A DNA stretch of 60,422 bases from Methylobacter sp. (GTDB lineage: Bacteria > Pseudomonadota > Gammaproteobacteria > Methylococcales > Methylomonadaceae), in assembly GCA_024636505.1 (NCBI GenBank), contig JAGXGY010000017.1, positions 1 to 60,422 of the forward strand, read 5' to 3'. A program made the translations under genes and the position numbers. The notes beneath the pieces are model-generated. The model saw nothing but the letters and a program-made list of their open reading frames with translations, had not been told where the DNA came from and ran no database searches. Positions 55,410 through 60,422 of this stretch are shown in pieces; within the stretch, counting starts at the first letter, position 1; every line of letters starts with the position of its first letter.

Positions 55410-56510
55410 TTAAAGGGTTGTCGTGGCTTTTGAGGATGGTGTTGAATATGTCCAGTCTGGCGTTTTCAGTTCGCGACTTGTTAAATTGAAAAGCAAGCTC
55501 AGCAGGGTATTGCTGCGCCCGATTAGTCGGGTCGTAAGAATGGTCGCTTTAACGCTATTGCGAGTAATTTTGACTTGGCTGGAATTATGGAAGTCCAGAT
55601 TTTGTTTGATTTTCTTCAAGGTTAGAACGGCCATTCCCAACGCCCAGAGACAAAAATTACGAAGGCCGGTTTCATGAGCGGGAATCAACTGTGTGTACTT
55701 TAGCGCGTTATGTAAATGATGGTGAGCGATACCGATCAAGTGTTCCAAACCTGCTCTGAAGTTTTCTGAATGGGTTTCCGGCGTCAGTTCTTTTAAATCG
55801 AATCCTGTTTCGGTAAAAATATCCTGGGGCAACCAGCAAACGCCACGCTCTGCGTCATCCCATATGTCTTTTAATATATTGGTCATTTGCAGTCCCTGAC
55901 CAAAAGATACCGACAGACTCAGCAGTTCGTCTTTGTGTTGAGCAATTTCCGCTGAGTAGTGGCAAAAAAGCTTGGCCAACATTTCTCCGACGCAACCGGC
56001 AACGTAATAACAATATCTGTCCATGTCGGCGAGTGTTTCAAGGCCGCCATGCAGATCCATGGCCTGGAATATGGGCATACCTTCAGCCATGGTTTCTACG
56101 CAGGCAGCCAATGCTTCAATTTGATTGGAGTCAAATTTATGAGTGATTTGAATAACACGTGGCAACACATGAATTAAAGTGTGTTCGGCAGGAATCGTTT
56201 GTTCCGAAAGTAGCGGCGCAAGTTCTACAGCAAACGGTTCCGAATTGTTTCCGGTTTTTACGACCTGAATAAACTCCGAGCAAAAATATTTTTTTTGTTC
56301 AGGAGATAGCGATACTTCATCTTCTATAGTATCGACAATGCGACATAACAAATAGGCGTTAGCAACCGCACCGTATAATTTTTCCGGCAACTGTGGAATG
56401 GTCAGTGCAAATGTTCTGGAAACACCCTCAAGTAATAATGCCTGAAATTCATCGTCAGAGCATTTGTTGAGTGATTTTGGATTATCCAGGGATATTTGAG
56501 TTTCACTCAT
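55410..56510 (-). CDS. Squalene synthase (trans-isoprenyl diphosphate synthase family)
   Basis: I start at MSETQISLDNPKSLNKCSDD (366 residues). The longer frame adds 28 residues with no family support. Asp-rich motifs are LCRIVDTIEDEV and TNILKDIWDDAERGVCWLP, with the conserved SRTFALTIPQLPEKL near the N-terminus. It condenses two farnesyl diphosphates into squalene, the substrate of shc 12 bases downstream. No HpnC/HpnE partners are visible, which favours a one-step Sqs rather than the HpnCDE route. Confidence 0.9.
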   Translation of the reverse strand: MSETQISLDNPKSLNKCSDDEFQALLLEGVSRTFALTIPQLPEKLYGAVANAYLLCRIVDTIEDEVSLSPEQKKYFCSEFIQVVKTGNNSEPFAVELAPLLSEQTIPAEHTLIHVLPRVIQITHKFDSNQIEALAACVETMAEGMPIFQAMDLHGGLETLADMDRYCYYVAGCVGEMLAKLFCHYSAEIAQHKDELLSLSVSFGQGLQMTNILKDIWDDAERGVCWLPQDIFTETGFDLKELTPETHSENFRAGLEHLIGIAHHHLHNALKYTQLIPAHETGLRNFCLWALGMAVLTLKKIKQNLDFHNSSQVKITRNSVKATILTTRLIGRSNTLLSLLFNLTSRELKTPDWTYSTPSSKATTTL

Positions 56511-56993
56511 GATATTTTTTGTTGTCGAATTACAAGGTAAATTTAAGTTTATTAATAGCAATAATAGACTGTTTGTTGGTATTTTGCAAAGCAATGTTGT
56601 TTTGTTGCAAATACATACACTTTGTGATTCGGAAAATAAATTAATCGCTAATTAAAACAACGGATTAACTGTATTTTTCGGGTGTTTATGTGAGCAGTAT
56701 GCGCTTCCGCTTTGCGTGAGTATCTGCATATGGACACTATAAAACTGGAGTCGTCAGTTAAAAGATAGTATTCTAGTCGGCAATAGATAAGCGGTTGTAT
56801 TATATAAGAGGCTTGTTGGTATTCCCTGATTTTTGTTGTGCAAATGCAGTCGATATTTGTGTTATGGTCAGTGTTTTCTGGTTGTTGTTTTATTGGTACA
56901 GGTTTGTCGTCTTGTCATGTATGCGGTTTCAGGGCGATCATTTTTATATGAGCGTCATTATCAGTTTATCGAATTTTTTTGGAGGGTTTGCTT
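56511..56993. other. Divergent promoter region between the two hopanoid arms
   Basis: This 480-base AT-rich spacer separates the minus-strand arm (squalene synthase, shc, hpnG, hpnN, hpnO) from the plus-strand arm (hpnH, hpnM, mlaA). A good promoter is seen for the minus arm (56561-56589). For the plus arm no convincing pair stands out. Open frames in it look random. The length leaves room for regulator sites. Confidence 0.6.
56561..56589 (-). promoter_or_regulatory. Candidate sigma-70 promoter of the squalene synthase-shc-hpnGNO arm
   Basis: On the minus strand TTGCAA (56589-56584) is followed by a 17-base spacer and TATTAT (56566-56561). These match the -35 and -10 consensus at 4/6 and 5/6 positions. 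The predicted start is about 45 bases before the ATG. Confidence 0.55.
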
Positions 56994-58106
56994 GTGGGAG
57001 TTCCTTTACGTCAGCAGTTAACCGTAGGTAGTTATTTGATTAAGCAAAAGCTGAAAGGGGTTAAAAAATATCCCTTAGTGCTGATGCTTGAGCCTTTGTT
57101 TCGTTGCAATTTAGCCTGTGCAGGCTGTGGTAAAATCGATTATTCCGATGATATTCTTGATCAGCGCCTTTCATTTGAAGAGTGTATGCAGGCCGTGGAC
57201 GAATGTGATGCGCCGATGGTGTCTATTCCAGGCGGTGAGCCGCTTATTCATAAAGAAATGCCGCAAATCGTTGCAGGCATCATCGAGCGGAAGAAATTCG
57301 TTTATTTGTGTACTAATGCACTGTTGTTGAAAAAAAGAATTGACGATTATAAGCCATCTCCTTATCTGACCTTTTCTATTCATTTAGATGGTATGCACGA
57401 AAGGCATGACACCTCCGTTTGTCAGGAAGGTGTTTTTGAGCGAGCCGTTGAGGCGATAAAAATAGCGTTGGAAAAAGGCTTTAGGGTCACGATAAACTGT
57501 ACGCTGTTTCAGGGTGAAAACTCTCAGGAAGTTGCCGATTTTCTGGATTATGCGATGGAACTGGGCGTGGAGGGCGTCACCATTGCCCCCGGATTCAGTT
57601 ATGAGCATGCGCCTCAGCAGGATGTATTTATTAAAGGTAGTGATGTCAAGGACTTATTCCGGGGTATTTTTAGAATCGGTAAAAAACGCAACTGGAAGTT
57701 AAACCATTCATCGCTATATCTTGATTTTCTGGCCGGTAACCAAAGCTATGATTGCACTCCCTGGGGTAATCCGACCCGTAATGTATTCGGCTGGCAAAAA
57801 CCTTGTTACTTGCTGGCTGATGAAGGCTATGTTTCAAGTTTTCAAGAACTTTTGGATACTACCCCTTGGGAAAAATACGGCACCGTTAATAATCCCAAAT
57901 GCGCAAGCTGCATGGCGCATTGCGGTTATGAAGCGACTGCGGTTGAAGATATGTTAAGTCATCCGCTGAAAGCCTTGTGGACGTCGATTAGAGGCCCAAA
58001 AACCGAGGGAGCAATGGTGCCTGTGGCTGCTCCTGAATATACAGAAAAGGACGGTATATCAACAACGATTGCAGGAATTCCGGTGAAAGTAGAGGTTACC
58101 GATTAA
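56994..58106 (+). CDS. hpnH: HpnH, adenosylhopane synthase (radical SAM)
   Basis: The start is GTG at 56994 with GGAGGG seven bases upstream, giving 370 residues beginning VGVPLRQQLTVGSYLIKQKL. The radical SAM cysteines are in FRCNLACAGCGKID, followed by the SAM-binding SIPGGEPLIHKE. C-terminal cysteines (KCASCMAHCGYE) complete the family pattern. HpnH adds the 5'-deoxyadenosyl group to diploptene, the first step in making extended C35 hopanoids. Confidence 0.95.
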   Translation: MGVPLRQQLTVGSYLIKQKLKGVKKYPLVLMLEPLFRCNLACAGCGKIDYSDDILDQRLSFEECMQAVDECDAPMVSIPGGEPLIHKEMPQIVAGIIERKKFVYLCTNALLLKKRIDDYKPSPYLTFSIHLDGMHERHDTSVCQEGVFERAVEAIKIALEKGFRVTINCTLFQGENSQEVADFLDYAMELGVEGVTIAPGFSYEHAPQQDVFIKGSDVKDLFRGIFRIGKKRNWKLNHSSLYLDFLAGNQSYDCTPWGNPTRNVFGWQKPCYLLADEGYVSSFQELLDTTPWEKYGTVNNPKCASCMAHCGYEATAVEDMLSHPLKALWTSIRGPKTEGAMVPVAAPEYTEKDGISTTIAGIPVKVEVTD

Positions 58107-58130
58107 AGATGTATTGAGCTTTAAGGCTTT

Positions 58131-58182
58131 AAGACTTTAAGGCTTGAGACGCAAGGGGCGCTGTTTTCACCTTGAACTTTTT
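58131..58182 (+). repeat. AAGG-type heptamer element after hpnH
   Basis: AAGGCTT-type units repeat on the plus strand from about 58131 to 58158, followed by GCGCTGT and CACCTTGAAC in the opposite sense. The layout is the same as the element at 7988 but less regular. Confidence 0.45.
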
Positions 58183-58214
58183 ACCGGATTTTATTTTTGC
58201 GAGGTTTTTTAATT

Positions 58215-58835
58215 ATGATTTTAAAAAATATGAAGTTAGCTGTTGTTTTCATGTTTATTTTGTTTGGAGCAATGAATGCTTTTGCTCTGGATGAAGGCGG
58301 CGCTGCAACAGCAAAACAAGTTGTAGAAAAATTTCAGGATGAGCTTGTTGCTGTAATGAAAGACGGCAAAAAACTGGGTTATGCCGGAAGGTATGAAAGA
58401 CTCAAGGAACCGGTTTCCAACAGTCACGAATTGACAAAAATTGCCCGTATTGTTGTCGGTAGGGAGTGGGAGAAGTTATCCGAGGAGCAACAACAGGAGT
58501 TGGTCGATGTATTCAGTCAACTGAGTATCGCTTCTTATGCGCACAACTTTAAAGATTATTCCGGAGAGTCATTTGTATTTGATTCGGAAGAACAAACGAC
58601 GAGAGGCGGTGTGGTTATACATTCTCACCTGGTTATTCCTGGTGATAAGCCCGTTAAATTTGATTACATGTTAAAAGAAAAAGGCGATAGCTGGCGTATT
58701 ATTAATATTATTGCCAACGGCGTCAGTGATTTAGCCTTGAAAAGGTCGGAATACACGACTATTTTGCAGCGCGAGGGCTTTGATGTATTAATAGCCAAGA
58801 TTAACGAAAAAATTGATAATTATTCAAAACAATAG
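58215..58835 (+). CDS. hpnM: HpnM, MlaC-like periplasmic lipid-binding protein
   Basis: The 206-residue protein starts at MILKNMKLAVVFMFILFGAM and has a signal peptide ending AFA. The MlaC/Ttg2D (toluene tolerance) fold follows, with WEKLSEEQQQELVDVFSQLS and DSWRIINIIANGVSDLALKR. In hopanoid clusters this protein is called HpnM and is thought to help move hopanoids or lipids through the periplasm. It lies between hpnH and mlaA. Confidence 0.9.
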   Translation: MILKNMKLAVVFMFILFGAMNAFALDEGGAATAKQVVEKFQDELVAVMKDGKKLGYAGRYERLKEPVSNSHELTKIARIVVGREWEKLSEEQQQELVDVFSQLSIASYAHNFKDYSGESFVFDSEEQTTRGGVVIHSHLVIPGDKPVKFDYMLKEKGDSWRIINIIANGVSDLALKRSEYTTILQREGFDVLIAKINEKIDNYSKQ

Positions 58836-58840
58836 GTTTT

Positions 58841-59830
58841 ATGTCGATGAATAGACTGCATAAAGGCAATCGTAGCATTAAAATGCAACATACATTTCCG
58901 GGGTTATTGATTGTAGTTGCTCTCTTTCTGGATGGTTGTGCAACCACAGGCGATGTTGGGCAACAAACGGCATTTAGCAAGATCGATCCTTATGAAAGCG
59001 TTAATAGAAAAATATTTGGTTTTAACGATAGCGTCGATAATTATGTCGCCGAACCTATTTCAAACGCCTATAAATGGATAACTCCGCAGTTTATGCAAAC
59101 GGGGGTGTTCAACTTCTTTAATAATCTGAAAAATGTGAACGTGGTTATTAATGATGTTTTACAGGCTAAATTTTCACAAGGCGCTGAAGATACCGGACGT
59201 TTTGCCATTAATTCAACTATAGGCTTGGGCGGTTTGGTTGATGTGGCCAAGCATGTAGGCCTGGAACAAAATGAGGAGGATTTTGACCAGACCCTAGCGG
59301 TATGGGGAGTGCCTCAAGGTTCTTATCTCGTATTACCGATTCTGGGGCCGTCAACTGCGCGTGGCATTCCAGGAGCTGTATTTGATACTGCGGCAAATCC
59401 GGCCAGTTACATAGGCATGCCTGTGCAGTTGCTGGCTATGCTAAATGCCAGGGCCAGTGCAGAAGGGGCATTAAAATTTATTGATGAAGCTGCGTTAGAC
59501 CCTTACGTATTTACCCGCGAATCTTTTTTGCAGTGGCGTAATCATTTGGCCACCGATGGAAATACGGAAGCGTCATTCGATATGGATGGTTTTGAAGATG
59601 AACTGCTTGATGAGGACAATAGCGCAGTTTCCGGACAAAATTCTTCTGGCGATGCGAATGCAAGCGACAAGCCGGGTTTTGTTCTGAGCCTGGATGCAAA
59701 GGCTAAAGAGATTGAGTCGGCTTCATATTCATTCAGCAATGTTGCTCAGTCATTTAATGCTACCGCCAAGTCATTCGAAAAGGCAGCTAATAAATTGGAT
59801 GAACTGAAAAAGTCAAAAAGATTTAGGTAA
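58841..59830 (+). CDS. mlaA: MlaA (VacJ) outer membrane lipoprotein
   Basis: The 329-residue protein has a lipoprotein signal ending LFLDGC. The MlaA domain follows: DPYESVNRKIFGFNDSVDNY, then GRFAINSTIGLGGLVDVA and VWGVPQGSYLVLPILGPSTA. MlaA removes phospholipids from the outer leaflet of the outer membrane and passes them to MlaC. It is longer than E. coli MlaA (251) because of an acidic, serine-rich C-terminal tail ending in a helical segment (about residues 245-329). Position after hpnM suggests a joint role in hopanoid or lipid trafficking. Confidence 0.93.
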   Translation: MSMNRLHKGNRSIKMQHTFPGLLIVVALFLDGCATTGDVGQQTAFSKIDPYESVNRKIFGFNDSVDNYVAEPISNAYKWITPQFMQTGVFNFFNNLKNVNVVINDVLQAKFSQGAEDTGRFAINSTIGLGGLVDVAKHVGLEQNEEDFDQTLAVWGVPQGSYLVLPILGPSTARGIPGAVFDTAANPASYIGMPVQLLAMLNARASAEGALKFIDEAALDPYVFTRESFLQWRNHLATDGNTEASFDMDGFEDELLDEDNSAVSGQNSSGDANASDKPGFVLSLDAKAKEIESASYSFSNVAQSFNATAKSFEKAANKLDELKKSKRFR

Positions 59831-59845
59831 AAATGTACAAGATTA

Positions 59846-59883
59846 AAGGTAAAAGGCAAAAGGTAAAAGGTAAAAGGCAAAAG
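59846..59883 (+). repeat. Regular AAGG(T/C)AA heptamer array
   Basis: Five perfect-length 7-base units (AAGGTAA, AAGGCAA, AAGGTAA, AAGGTAA, AAGGCAA) follow mlaA. A GGGCTGT element and the opposite-strand sequence CTTGCGCCTTT come next, as in the arrays at 7988 and 58131. Confidence 0.85.
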
Positions 59884-59953
59884 AGCAGGGCTGTTGAAAT
59901 ACAGTTTTTTCGTCTTGCGCCTTTGGCCCGAATTTAACCAAAAAGCACCGTAA

Positions 59954-59976
59954 AGCCCCGTCGTTCAGGGCGGGGA
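59954..59976 (+). repeat. GC-rich hairpin upstream of tnpB
   Basis: CCCCG (59956-59960) and CGGGG (59971-59975) pair around TCGTTCAGGG, followed by ATGTAAGG. Such hairpins mark the ends of IS200/IS605-type elements. Here it is 60 bases before tnpB and may be the left end of the element. Confidence 0.55.
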
Positions 59977-60035
59977 TGTAAGGTGTGCCCTTGATTTTTT
60001 TGACAGAGTAACCGACAAGCCGTATCTTGGCAATC

Positions 60036-60422
60036 ATGAAACCCGTAATTAGAACACTTTCAGTCAGAGTCCGCGATAAACATACCAGTGTATTGAATCG
60101 CATGGCGTTTGATGTCAATCAAGTGTGGAACGCCGCTAATGCCTATTCTGCTGAGTTTTCTTGGGTTTTTATTCCAGAAGTCGGCTACATAAACTGCGGC
60201 ACCTCGGCGTTTGAGTTGATGAAAGACTTAAAAGGCATTCGCAAAGAGCGCGGCATGATGATCGACTCGACGGCGGTTCAGGAAACCATTGCCGTTCATG
60301 CCAAAGCCAGAAAGCAATTCAACAAAAACAAATTGAATTGGCGGTGTTCCGGTGGCGCAAGACGCGCATTAGGTTGGGTGCCGTTCAAATCAGGCGCAGC
60401 TAAATGGGTTAATGGTCAAGTC
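60036..60422 (+). CDS. tnpB: TnpB, IS200/IS605-type RNA-guided nuclease (cut by the window edge)
   Basis: An ATG at 60036 opens a frame that has no stop before the window ends (129 codons). It reads MKPVIRTLSVRVRDKHTSVL, then DVNQVWNAANAYSAEFSWVF, then RKQFNKNKLNWRCSGGARRA and LGWVPFKSGAAKWV. The N-terminal pattern fits the TnpB/OrfB family, RNA-guided nucleases encoded in insertion sequences. The RuvC core and right end lie outside. No tnpA is seen on this side. Confidence 0.75.
   Translation, partial: MKPVIRTLSVRVRDKHTSVLNRMAFDVNQVWNAANAYSAEFSWVFIPEVGYINCGTSAFELMKDLKGIRKERGMMIDSTAVQETIAVHAKARKQFNKNKLNWRCSGGARRALGWVPFKSGAAKWVNGQV

Noticed and set aside
56795..57031. 78-codon frame in the hpnH upstream region
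   Set aside because: It overlaps the supported GTG start of hpnH in another frame and has no recognisable sequence pattern or good ribosome site.
59843..60118. 91-codon minus-strand frame after mlaA
   Set aside because: It is made of the complement of the heptamer array and the tnpB start, giving low-complexity sequence such as repeated FAFYLLPFAFYL.

Overview
This window reads as chromosomal DNA of a gammaproteobacterium, most likely a type I methanotroph (order Methylococcales). The clues are a complete hopanoid block (squalene synthase, squalene-hopene cyclase, HpnG, HpnH, HpnM, HpnN and HpnO), a TIGR04073 exosortase-associated protein, CopC/CopD copper genes, FabA/FabB, and the gammaproteobacterial order recA-recX-alaS-lysC-csrA-tRNA-Ser. 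The taxon is inferred from gene content; no methane oxidation gene is present.

Layout. 1-5.3 kb: an MscS-type channel, a decayed IS1595/ISXO2-like transposase, and msrPQ (repair of periplasmic methionine sulfoxide). 5.3-12.7 kb: acyP, rlmKL, an FKBP isomerase, an SLT lipoprotein, a tandem PilZ protein, an alpha/beta hydrolase, a TrpD2/YbiB-like protein and cyoE. 12.7-15 kb is a decay zone: a subtilase remnant, a pair of unlisted ~50-residue membrane proteins, a REP-like palindrome and a clpX tail fragment. 15-22.6 kb: recA-recX-alaS, then a small island (frameshifted DUF4062 gene and a toxin-antitoxin pair), then lysC, csrA and tRNA-Ser(GCU). 22.6-25.3 kb: an IS982-like remnant, a TIGR04073 gene, a frameshifted Mut7-C gene and a PilZ protein. 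25.3-31.2 kb: birA-coaX, a SpmAB-like membrane protein, mtaB, apbE and ycgN. 31.4-37.9 kb: a PHP phosphoesterase, an ABC exporter, slt, fabA and fabB. 38.2-43.6 kb: ttcA, a SAM hydrolase, prfB (with its programmed frameshift), lysS and gloB. 43.7-48.4 kb: a DUF2845 protein, dxs, copD and copC. 48.5-59.8 kb: the hopanoid cluster in two divergent arms. Dxs, just upstream, makes isoprenoid precursor; Sqs and Shc make hopene; HpnH and HpnG build and trim adenosylhopane; HpnO can aminate the side chain; HpnN, HpnM and MlaA are envelope transport factors. The window closes inside a tnpB gene.

The most unusual signal is a 51-bp (17-codon) repeat. It occurs as tandem copies inside three unrelated genes: ttcA (2 units), copD (2 units) and shc (3 units). 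In ttcA and copD it is read in the same frame. In shc it lies antisense, yet still keeps the frame open and keeps the shc-hpnG overlap. Five of seven units can form a stem around a [C/A]GGGA-like loop, and the stem arms differ in sequence between units while staying largely complementary, which suggests the fold is selected. Other repeat families seen are a 25-nt-arm palindrome present twice with a compensated base change, AAGGNNN heptamer arrays at four intergenic sites, and several isolated long palindromes. Several genes are broken by frameshifts, one by an exact 14-bp tandem duplication.
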